The notes under the pieces were generated by a model, which was not told where the DNA came from, searched no databases, and was given only the letters and a program-made list of their open reading frames with translations. A stretch of 64,000 bases of DNA from the NCBI RefSeq assembly GCF_019396345.1, contig NZ_JAHKRM010000009.1, positions 124,001 through 188,000 on the forward strand, given 5' to 3'. The position numbers and the translations under genes are program-made. This stretch comes from Nonomuraea guangzhouensis (GTDB lineage Bacteria > Actinomycetota > Actinomycetes > Streptosporangiales > Streptosporangiaceae). Positions 1-6,791 of this stretch are shown one piece after another (position 1 is the stretch's first letter; each line of letters opens with the position of its first letter).

Positions 1-1
1 A

Positions 2-1621
2 CTGGAGACCACGGCCCAAAGCGTGCGACGTCGGGGCGACCTGCTGTCGGCCGTCGCGGCGCTGGAGCACGCGGTCAGGCTCAGCGAGAATCCCGCTCAC
101 CGGTGTGAACGGCTGGTGCGGGCCGCCGAGTACGCGGCTGAGATGGGACGGCGCGATATCGTCGTGCGGCTGCTGGGCGAAGGCGAGCGGTTGCGGCTGT
201 CGGCCCAACAGCGGGCCCGTATCGTGTGGATCCGCGAGAGCTTCGAGGACGGCATCCGTGACGACAGCGCGGCAGCGCACTCTCTGGCCGATCTCGCCGA
301 GACGATGGCGGCGCAGGGGGACGTCGATCTCGCGCTGAAACTCCTGTCCAGTGCGTCCTTGCGATGTTTCTGGGCTCATGCTGACGAGCGGTCGCGGCAA
401 CGCGTCGTCACCGTGGCCGAGGGTCTGCCCGTCGACGATCTGGACGGGCGGTTGCTGACGGTCTTGGCGTTCGCGGCTCCGATCGAGCGTGGCAAGGTCG
501 TGATCGAGCGACTACGCCATCTGGCCGCCCACCCGACCGGCGGTCGGCCGGCGGCCCGCCTGCTCGGCAGTTCGGCGTTGATGGTGGGGGCGTTCGACCT
601 GTCGGAGGAATTCTGCGCCGCGTCGCTGCCGGCCCTGCGCGCGCAGGGCCGGCTCAGCCTCCTGGCACGAGACCTCGGGGCACAGGCGTGGAGCGCGGCC
701 CGGTTGGCCGACCTGAGCGTGGCGATCCCCGCGGCCGAGGAGGCCGCCCGTCTGGCGCACGAGACATCCCAGCCGCTGATGCACGCCATCGCTCAGGCCT
801 CGGGCGCGGTGCTCGCCGCGCTACGCGGCGAGCAGGATCGCGTGGAGAGCCTCGCGGTGGCGGCCGAGCAGGTGGCCCTGCCCATCGGAGCCCGCCCCGT
901 GCTGGCCACGGTACAGCTCGCGCGCGGGCTCGCCGCGCTGGGCGAGGGACGGTACGCCGACGCCTTCGACCATCTGCGACGGATGCACGACCCCGCCGAT
1001 CCGGCCTTCCACCTGGCGTTACGCTGCTTCTCCATCGCCGAACTCGCAGACGCCGCGGTGCACAGCGGTCAAAGCCGCGCGGTCGCCGGCATCATCGAGG
1101 AACTGGAGACGGTGGCGCTCACCACGCCGTCGCCGTCCTTGGACGCCGACCTGCGCTACGCCCGGGCTGTTCTGGCCGATGAGACGGCGGCAGAGCCCTT
1201 CTTCGATGCCGCGCTCGGGACCGACCTGCGGCGATGGCCCTTCGTACGGGCTCGGGTGCAGCTGGCGTACGGTGAATGGCTGCGGCGCCAGCGGCGTACG
1301 GCCGAGTCGCGGGCACCCTTGCGTACGGCTCGCGAGACGTTCGACGCCTTGGGGGTGATCCCCTGGAGCGAGCGAGCGCGCCAGGAGCTGCGGGCCTCCG
1401 GCGAGAGCAGCCGCAGGCGCAGCAGTGAAGCGCGCGACGTGCTGACCGCGCAGGAGCTCCAGATCGCCCAGATGGCGGCCGATGGCCTGACGAACCGGGA
1501 GATCGGCGAGAAGCTCTATCTGTCTCATCGAACCGTCAGCTCCCACCTCTACAGGATCTTCCCCAAGCTGGGGATCACCTCGCGATCGGCGTTGAGCACA
1601 GCCCTGCGCGTGTCATCCTGA
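2..1621 (+). CDS. LuxR-type transcriptional regulator, 5' truncated by window edge
   Basis: The reading frame is open to the left edge, so the N-terminus (in this LAL family usually a P-loop ATPase) is off-window. The visible part is a long helical repeat region (TPR/MalT-like), rich in Ala and Leu. It is followed by a classical C-terminal LuxR helix-turn-helix of about 60 residues, with the motif LTAQELQIAQMAADGLTNRE and the recognition segment SHRTVSSHLYRIFPKLG. It probably activates transcription on ligand or ATP sensing. The next gene starts 85 bp downstream on the same strand, with GTGACGC repeats between them, so the hydrolases may be its targets (inference). The family call is firm; the substrate is unknown. 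Confidence 0.88.
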   Translation: METTAQSVRRRGDLLSAVAALEHAVRLSENPAHRCERLVRAAEYAAEMGRRDIVVRLLGEGERLRLSAQQRARIVWIRESFEDGIRDDSAAAHSLADLAETMAAQGDVDLALKLLSSASLRCFWAHADERSRQRVVTVAEGLPVDDLDGRLLTVLAFAAPIERGKVVIERLRHLAAHPTGGRPAARLLGSSALMVGAFDLSEEFCAASLPALRAQGRLSLLARDLGAQAWSAARLADLSVAIPAAEEAARLAHETSQPLMHAIAQASGAVLAALRGEQDRVESLAVAAEQVALPIGARPVLATVQLARGLAALGEGRYADAFDHLRRMHDPADPAFHLALRCFSIAELADAAVHSGQSRAVAGIIEELETVALTTPSPSLDADLRYARAVLADETAAEPFFDAALGTDLRRWPFVRARVQLAYGEWLRRQRRTAESRAPLRTARETFDALGVIPWSERARQELRASGESSRRRSSEARDVLTAQELQIAQMAADGLTNREIGEKLYLSHRTVSSHLYRIFPKLGITSRSALSTALRVSS

Positions 1622-1639
1622 CCTCACCGCTTCGCTTGG

Positions 1640-1669
1640 GTGACGCTCGGTGACGCAGTCATGTGACGC
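1640..1669. promoter_or_regulatory. Three GTGACGC direct repeats upstream of hydrolase gene
   Basis: GTGACGC occurs at 1640, 1650 and 1663; the first and third copies continue as GTGACGCTCG. They lie 37-66 bp before the ATG at 1706, where a regulator site would be expected. No protein is assigned. The LuxR protein just upstream is the obvious candidate. Confidence 0.35.
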
Positions 1670-1705
1670 TCGCGAGGCGCGCCGAGGGCTTCCTACGGTG
1701 AGGCC

Positions 1706-2470
1706 ATGAGCACAGCGAGCTCCTTCAAGAACGGCAGTACGCCGACCGTCGTGCTGGTCCACGGTGCCTTCACGGACGCGTCGAGCTGGGCGGGCGTGAT
1801 CGCCGAGCTCCAGGATTCCGGGATCCCCGTGATCGCGGTGGCCAACCCGCTGCGCGGACCGGCCACCGACGCCGCCTACCTCGCCGGCGTCGTCGCCGCG
1901 ATCGACGGTCCGGTCCTGCTGGTGGGTCACTCCTACGGTGGGGTGGTCATCACCCGGGCAGGAGCCCAGTCGGGCAACGTGGTCGGGCTGGTCTACGTGA
2001 CCGCTTTCGCCCTGGAGACAGGGGAAAGCGTGCTGGACGTCACCGGCCGCTTCCCCGACAGCCTGCTGGGCCCGGCGCTGCGGCCGGCCGTCTTCCGTAC
2101 GGGCGATGGAGAGGAGGCCGTGGAGCTGTACCTCAAGGACGACCAGTTCCCCGCGGTGTTCGCCGCCGACCTGCCCAAGCGCCTCACCTCGGTGGCGGCC
2201 GTCGCGCAGCGGCCCATCGCCGCTGTGGCGTTCGAGGACGGATCTCCCAGCGCGAGCTGGAAGAGCCTGCCGTCCTGGTACGTCGTGGCGACCGCCGACC
2301 GGGCGATCCATCCCGCCGCACAGCGTTTCATGGCCCAGCGCGCCGGGGCCGACACCATCGAAGTCGACGCCTCACACGCGATCGCGTTGTCGCAGCCGGC
2401 AGCCGTGGCCGGCCACATCCGCACTGCCGCGACCGCGACCCAGGCGGTCACGCACACCCATCCGGCATGA
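1706..2470 (+). CDS. Alpha/beta hydrolase (esterase-like)
   Basis: 254 residues, typical for a stand-alone alpha/beta hydrolase. The oxyanion-loop motif VLVHGAF is near residue 17. The nucleophile elbow GHSYGG is at residues 74-79 (Ser76). A late acid is suggested in ATADRAIHP and the catalytic His in DASHAIALS. There is no signal peptide, so it is cytoplasmic. This subgroup (HGAFxDxSSW) is common in actinomycetes as salicylate-esterase/AB-hydrolase-like enzymes, but the substrate cannot be read. The ATG follows a GGTGAGG ribosome site. A second hydrolase begins 25 bp downstream, so the two are likely one operon. Confidence 0.87.
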   Translation: MSTASSFKNGSTPTVVLVHGAFTDASSWAGVIAELQDSGIPVIAVANPLRGPATDAAYLAGVVAAIDGPVLLVGHSYGGVVITRAGAQSGNVVGLVYVTAFALETGESVLDVTGRFPDSLLGPALRPAVFRTGDGEEAVELYLKDDQFPAVFAADLPKRLTSVAAVAQRPIAAVAFEDGSPSASWKSLPSWYVVATADRAIHPAAQRFMAQRAGADTIEVDASHAIALSQPAAVAGHIRTAATATQAVTHTHPA

Positions 2471-2495
2471 CAGCCGTGTTCCTGAGGAGCAACCG

Positions 2496-3305
2496 ATGAC
2501 CGCATCGACCATTCCCGTCATCTTCATCCATGGCCTGTGGCTGCACGCCACCTCCTGGTCCTCCTGGATCGAGCTGTTCACGACCGCCGGCTACAACGCG
2601 ACGGCCCCTGGCTGGCCGGGAGACAGCGAAAGCGTCGAACTGTCCCGCAAGAACCCCGACAGCATCGCCGACCATGGCATCGACGACGTCGTCGCCCACT
2701 ACACGGAGATCATCAACGCTCTGGACGTCAAGCCGATCCTGATCGGCCACTCCTTCGGCGGCATGATCGCGGAGAAGCTGCTCGGGCAGGACCTGGCCAG
2801 AGCCGCGATCGCGATCGACGCCGCCCAGATCAAGGGGGTGCTGCCGTTGCCGCTGTCGGCGCTGCGCTCGACCCTGCCGGTGTTCAAGAACCCGGCCAAC
2901 AAACACCGGGCCGTCTCCCTCACCCTCGACCAGTTCGCCTACTCGTTCTGCAACGCCATCCCGGCTCAGGAGGGCGCCGAACTGTACGAACGCTGGACCA
3001 TCCCCGCGCCGGGCAAGCCGCTGTTCGAGGCCGCCGCCGCCAACTTCTCCCCCCACTCACCCGCCAAGGTCGACACCGGCAACAACGCCCGGGGACCGCT
3101 GCTCCTGATCGCCGGCGGCAAGGACCACACCGTCCCCGAGACCGTCACCAAGGCGACCCTCAAGCAGTACCGGGACTCCACCGCGATCACCGACTTCCAG
3201 GAGTTCCCCGACCGCGGCCACTCCCTGACCATCGACCACGGCTGGCGTGAGGTCGCCGACGCCTGCCTGACCTGGCTCACCAGGAACGACCTTCAGCCGA
3301 GCTGA
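2496..3305 (+). CDS. Alpha/beta hydrolase
   Basis: 269 residues from the ATG at 2496, which follows a GAGGAG ribosome site. The frame is open upstream to 2106, but that part overlaps the preceding hydrolase and is rejected. Motifs: IHGLWLHATSW at the start, nucleophile elbow GHSFGG (Ser86), acid in GGKDHTVP and catalytic His in RGHSLTID. The protein is soluble and has no leader. It is only distantly like its neighbour, sharing the fold and not obviously a recent duplicate. The two are probably co-transcribed; a strong hairpin follows 6 bp after the stop. Substrate unknown. Confidence 0.87.
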   Translation: MTASTIPVIFIHGLWLHATSWSSWIELFTTAGYNATAPGWPGDSESVELSRKNPDSIADHGIDDVVAHYTEIINALDVKPILIGHSFGGMIAEKLLGQDLARAAIAIDAAQIKGVLPLPLSALRSTLPVFKNPANKHRAVSLTLDQFAYSFCNAIPAQEGAELYERWTIPAPGKPLFEAAAANFSPHSPAKVDTGNNARGPLLLIAGGKDHTVPETVTKATLKQYRDSTAITDFQEFPDRGHSLTIDHGWREVADACLTWLTRNDLQPS

Positions 3306-3311
3306 AAGCGA

Positions 3312-3350
3312 TCCGCAGCGTTGATCGCCATCACCGGTCAACGCTGCGGA
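3312..3350. terminator. Hairpin terminator between convergent genes
   Basis: The 13-bp arms TCCGCAGCGTTGA and TCAACGCTGCGGA are perfectly complementary, separated by a 13-nt loop. The hairpin sits just after the hydrolase stop and before the convergent oxidoreductase stop. There is no U tract, as is usual in actinomycetes. It can serve both strands. Confidence 0.7.
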
Positions 3351-3426
3351 CCGTGCCGCAGAAGGGAGTGCGCGGGCGATCGAGGTCGATCTCGCCTGCA
3401 CCGCGGGGCTGGCCGGCGCGGGCCGG

Positions 3427-4386
3427 TCATGGCAGCACGACGAGTCGCCTGCCTTTGAGGTCGGTTCGCTGCCAGGCGGTCTCGATGGCGCTCAGCGGGA
3501 CCTTCTCCACGTCGAAGGTGAGCTCGCCGGACCGCGTCCACGTCACGATCTGCTGGAACGCCTCGTCCATGGTCTGCGGGTCGAGGCCCTTGGCCGCGCC
3601 GTAGATCTCCACGCCGGAGGTGCGCAGGCTCGACCCGGCGAGGGCGAGCTCAGTGCCGGCCGACTCGCCGATCTGGACCACCCGGGTCGGCTTGCCGAAC
3701 GCGAACGACCGCGGCACCAGCGCGCGCAGCAGGATCTCGCTGGGCCTTCCCCACAGGTAGTCCACCACGACGTCGTAGCCGTCCCCCCTGGCGTCGAGGT
3801 ACGCCTGCGCCAGCGCCTCGTCGGAGACCGCGGTGTTGATCACTGTGTCGGCCCCGATGGCCCGTACCTCGCGCAACTGGTCGTCGTCGCGGCCGGTGGC
3901 GACGATCCGACCGGCGCCCAGCAGCCGGGCCACCTTGACCGCGAGCCGCCCGGCGACCCCGGTGGCACCCTGCACCAGCACCGTCTCCCCGGGAACGAAC
4001 CCTGCGGCCGCTTTCATCGACATCGCGGTGATAGCCGAGGCCATCACGGTCGCCACGGCCGGGTCGATGCCGTCGGGGATCGGCACGTAGGAGCCCTGGG
4101 GCACCACGGCCTTCTCGGCGAGCGCGCCGTAGGGCAGGCGGATGTTGCCGAACCCGACGAGCGTGCCGTCCGGGAGGGCGCCGATGCCGTCGAAGGCGGG
4201 GATCGCCGGGAACTGGCCGAGGTACTTCTCGCCGGCGTAGTGCGTGCCGGCCGCGATCGCCTTGTCGACGTTCTCGACGGCGACCGCCTTGACGTCGATG
4301 GTCACCTCGCCGTCGCCGGCCACCGGATCGGGGAAGTCCTCATACCGCGGGATGCCGCCGACCTCGTGGAGCACCGCTGCCTTCAT
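3427..4386 (-). CDS. Quinone-oxidoreductase-like MDR family NADP(H) oxidoreductase
   Basis: 319 residues from the ATG at 4386. The frame extends upstream, but MKAAVLHE is the family's usual start and it overlaps the preceding small ORF as ATGA. N-terminal GroES-like domain, then a Rossmann domain with the NADPH motif VQGATGVAGRLAVKVARLLG (around residue 140). The cysteine ligands of the zinc alcohol dehydrogenases are absent, so this is the zinc-free quinone reductase branch. It is translationally coupled to the His-rich ORF and divergent from the TetR-like repressor across tetO-like operators. It therefore sits where tetA sits in classical tet loci and is probably repressed by that TetR (inference). 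Confidence 0.88.
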   Translation of the reverse strand: MKAAVLHEVGGIPRYEDFPDPVAGDGEVTIDVKAVAVENVDKAIAAGTHYAGEKYLGQFPAIPAFDGIGALPDGTLVGFGNIRLPYGALAEKAVVPQGSYVPIPDGIDPAVATVMASAITAMSMKAAAGFVPGETVLVQGATGVAGRLAVKVARLLGAGRIVATGRDDDQLREVRAIGADTVINTAVSDEALAQAYLDARGDGYDVVVDYLWGRPSEILLRALVPRSFAFGKPTRVVQIGESAGTELALAGSSLRTSGVEIYGAAKGLDPQTMDEAFQQIVTWTRSGELTFDVEKVPLSAIETAWQRTDLKGRRLVVLP

Positions 4387-4619
4387 GCCGGTTCCTGACC
4401 GAACAGGCGGGCGATCCGTGTCTGCCACGCCGCCAGGACGCGAGGCGGGCGGGCCGGAGAGTGGTTGAACCCGTGGTGGTGCGTGAGCGAGTGCCGCTGC
4501 TCATGGCCGTGGCGGGCCTGGCCCTGGTGGCCGGTCGGCCGCTCGGTGTGCGCGGGAACCCCCGGAATGCGATGGGTCGTCCAGTGCAGCAGGTCGCGGA
4601 GTGAGTGCCGGTGGCTCAT
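4383..4619 (-). CDS. Small histidine-rich protein of unknown function
   Basis: 78 residues, 13 of them histidine, including an HHH run; otherwise rich in Arg, Pro and Gln. Start chosen at the ATG at 4619, preceded by a very strong AGGAGG site. The frame also allows 4643, which lies beside the operator. Its stop overlaps the next start (ATGA at 4383-4386), which implies coupled translation. No fold or family is recognised. The His content would suit metal binding, but that is only a suggestion. First gene of the tetO-controlled divergent unit. Confidence 0.55.
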   Translation of the reverse strand: MSHRHSLRDLLHWTTHRIPGVPAHTERPTGHQGQARHGHEQRHSLTHHHGFNHSPARPPRVLAAWQTRIARLFGQEPA

Positions 4620-4644
4620 CGTTGCCTCCTCTGGCGCGTACAAG

Positions 4645-4682
4645 TCTCTATCACCGATAGAGTACTCTATCGGTGATAGAGT
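4645..4682. promoter_or_regulatory. Two abutting tetO-like operators
   Basis: Two 19-bp sites abut: TCTCTATCACCGATAGAGT (4645-4663) and ACTCTATCGGTGATAGAGT (4664-4682). Each is an inverted repeat built on CTATC and GATAG. The second is the reverse complement of the first apart from one end base, so the whole 38 bp is itself a near-perfect palindrome. Canonical Tn10 tetO sites are ACTCTATCATTGATAGAGT and TCCCTATCAGTGATAGAGA, so outer half-sites match and only the centre differs. The sites lie between the divergent His-rich ORF/oxidoreductase unit and the TetR gene, so one repressor can control both. Confidence 0.88.
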
Positions 4683-4702
4683 GCGGAAGGGAGGTGCTGG
4701 AA

Positions 4703-5335
4703 TTGGCTCTGGACAAGCAGCGGATCATCACCGAGGCCGTCGCACTACTGGACGCCGAGGGTCTCGACGGCGTGACCACGCGCAAACTGGCCGCCCGGCT
4801 CGGCGTACAGTCGCCGACCCTCTACTGGCACATCCCGAACAAGGCGGCGCTGGTCACCGCGATCGCCGAGGCGATTCTTGAGCAGCAGTTCCCCGAGCCG
4901 GTGTCGCCCGCGCCGGAGGAGCGCTGGCAGGACTGGCTGATCGGCCTGGCCGAGCGGCTGCGGCGCGCGTTGCTGGCCCACCCGGACGGAGCCCGGATCA
5001 TCGCGGCCTCCCAGCTGTCCCTCAAGATGGCCGCCATCTCCGAACTGGCGATGAGCACACTGGTCGGGCGGGGCATTCCCTTGCGGCAGGCTCGCCTGAT
5101 CGTGTTGGCGGTGCTGCGCTTCACCGTCGGCTACGTCCTGGAGGAACAGGCCGGCCGCCCCGACGCGGACGCCCTGGACGGCTTCGACATGGCCGCGTAC
5201 GCCGCGGCGCACCCCACCGTGATGGCCGGCGTGACAGAGTACTTCCAGTCCGGCCGCACCGTCGATGATCTGTTCCGCGACTGCCTGGAACAGATCATCC
5301 ATGGTCCCGCGGCGCAGCCTGGCCCCACGTCCTGA
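4703..5335 (+). CDS. TetR repressor of the tetracycline-repressor (TetR_C) type
   Basis: 210 residues from the TTG at 4703, which has a GGGAGG site 8 nt upstream. The alternative GTG at 4673 lies inside the operator and has no ribosome site. The DNA-binding domain closely follows Tn10 TetR: TTRKLAARLGVQSPTLYWHI then NKAAL, against [20 protein letters not shown] then NKRAL. The body aligns over its length (WQDWL, ALLAHPDGA, FTVGYVLEEQ). Residues that bind tetracycline-Mg in TetR (His64, Asn82, His100, Arg104) align with non-matching residues here, so the effector probably differs. It likely represses itself, the divergent oxidoreductase unit and perhaps the downstream flavoprotein. Confidence 0.9.
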   Translation: MALDKQRIITEAVALLDAEGLDGVTTRKLAARLGVQSPTLYWHIPNKAALVTAIAEAILEQQFPEPVSPAPEERWQDWLIGLAERLRRALLAHPDGARIIAASQLSLKMAAISELAMSTLVGRGIPLRQARLIVLAVLRFTVGYVLEEQAGRPDADALDGFDMAAYAAAHPTVMAGVTEYFQSGRTVDDLFRDCLEQIIHGPAAQPGPTS

Positions 5336-5479
5336 CTGGTCGGCGGCTCCTCAGGCGAGTGAGCCCCGGCACGGGCGCCCCGAGCCGCCCAACACGGCAA
5401 GCCGACATCGTCGCCGTTTCATAGACCCTCACCTGCGAAACAGCTGCCCGGCGTCTGGCCGGTCTCATACATCGTGCTG

Positions 5480-5513
5480 TTGCGTTACATCGTCACAATA
5501 AAATACAGTGTAT
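5480..5513 (+). promoter_or_regulatory. Possible promoter of the TetX-like gene with overlapping palindrome
   Basis: An AT-rich patch in otherwise GC-rich DNA. TTGCGT at 5480 lies 17-18 bp before ATACAG/TACAGT, and ATACAGTGTAT (5503-5513) is an odd-centred palindrome. The ATG at 5518 has no ribosome site, so a leaderless transcript starting at or near the ATG is plausible. Confidence 0.35.
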
Positions 5514-5517
5514 CGAC

Positions 5518-6654
5518 ATGAGACACCGTATCGCCGTGATCGGGGGCGGTCCCGGCGGCCTTACCTTCGCCCGCGTCCTGCACCACCATGGTCACCCCGT
5601 CACCGTCCTCGAACGCGATCCCGCCCCCGACGCCCGCCCCCCGGGCGGCACCCTGGACCTGCACGAAGGGATGGGTCAGCTCGCACTGGAGAAGGCGGGG
5701 CTACTGGCGGAGTTCGAAGAGCTCTCCCGTCCCGAGGGGCAGGCCATGCGCATCCTGGACACGAACGGGACCGTCCTTCGCGACTGGAAACCCCGTCCGG
5801 ATGAACGGGCCAATCCCGAGATCGACCGCGGGCAACTCCGCGACCTGCTGCTCGGCCCCCTCGACATCCAATGGGGGCGGCGCGTGACGGAGGTGGTGCC
5901 GCAGGCCCATGCGGGCGTGCTCGTCCATTTCGCGGACGGGCGGCAGGAGACGTTCGACCTCGTGATCGGCGCGGACGGCGCCTGGTCCAGAGTCCGCCCG
6001 GCAATCTCGTCCGCGACGCCGCACTACACCGGTGTCACCCGGGTCGAGACCTCCCTGGACGACATCGACACCCGCCACCCTGACCTCGCCCGGTTGATCG
6101 GCGACGGTTCCGTGGCCGTGTACGGCGTGAACCGCAACCTCGTCGCCCAGCGCAACAGCGGCGGCCACGTCAAGGTGGGCGCCCAGTTCCGCGCGCCGCT
6201 GGACTGGCACACGGACCTGGACCTGGACCTGGCTCTGGCCGACGCCGACGCCATGCGATCAAGCCTGCTGGCTCTCTTCGACGGTTGGGCCGCTCCCGTC
6301 CTCGACCTCCTCCGCCACGGCACCGCTTTCGTCCACCGCCCCCTCTACGTCCTGCCCGTGTCCCACACCTGGGCCCACGTCCCCGGGGTGACGCTGCTGG
6401 GCGACGCCGCCCACCTGATGCCCCCCTTGGGGGCGGGTGCGAACCTCGCGATGCTGGAAGGCGCCGAACTCGCCGAGTCCATCGCCGCCGCCTCCGGCCC
6501 TGGAGATCTGGACGAGGCCGTCCGCGCCTTCGAGGAGCAGATGTGGGAACGGGCCGGCAGATGGGCGAAAATCACGACGGCCGGTCTGGAACGCCTCGTG
6601 AGCCCGGACCCCACTCAAGCCCTCGCCGTCTTCGACGAAGTCCAGCCATCCTGA
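5518..6654 (+). CDS. TetX-like FAD-dependent monooxygenase
   Basis: 378 residues, close to TetX (about 388). N-terminal FAD Rossmann motif IAVIGGGPGGLTFARVL, then GGTLDLHEGMGQLALEKAGL, which closely parallels TetX. Next come NPEIDRGQLRDLLL and DLVIGADGAWSRVRP (the second FAD/NADPH motif). The ribityl-binding motif is LLGDAAHLMPPLGAGANLAM near residue 300, and there is a C-terminal helix. Class A flavoprotein hydroxylases of this group oxidise aromatic or polyketide substrates with NADPH and O2. The gene lies 182 bp after the TetR-type repressor and ends at a hairpin. Its true substrate is unknown; tetracycline inactivation is not proven by similarity. Confidence 0.88.
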   Translation: MRHRIAVIGGGPGGLTFARVLHHHGHPVTVLERDPAPDARPPGGTLDLHEGMGQLALEKAGLLAEFEELSRPEGQAMRILDTNGTVLRDWKPRPDERANPEIDRGQLRDLLLGPLDIQWGRRVTEVVPQAHAGVLVHFADGRQETFDLVIGADGAWSRVRPAISSATPHYTGVTRVETSLDDIDTRHPDLARLIGDGSVAVYGVNRNLVAQRNSGGHVKVGAQFRAPLDWHTDLDLDLALADADAMRSSLLALFDGWAAPVLDLLRHGTAFVHRPLYVLPVSHTWAHVPGVTLLGDAAHLMPPLGAGANLAMLEGAELAESIAAASGPGDLDEAVRAFEEQMWERAGRWAKITTAGLERLVSPDPTQALAVFDEVQPS

Positions 6655-6752
6655 CCGACAACACCACGAAAGGTCGCGTTTGTCGGCGTCGGTCAGCTTC
6701 TGCTGCCAGGCTGAGCGTCTTGGCCGCCCTGTACGTCAGCCGACGCGGGCGC

Positions 6753-6780
6753 GTCCTCCCCTTTCGGTAAAGGGGAGGAC
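6753..6780. terminator. Bidirectional hairpin terminator
   Basis: A perfect 12-bp stem (GTCCTCCCCTTT with AAAGGGGAGGAC) closed by the CGGT loop. It lies between the TetX-like gene and the convergent beta-helix gene. Confidence 0.8.
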
Positions 6781-6791
6781 ACGTTGCTGGG

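Noticed and set aside
2106..2495. N-terminal extension of the second hydrolase
   Set aside because: It overlaps the first hydrolase in another frame; the ATG at 2496 has a good ribosome site and the fold begins there.
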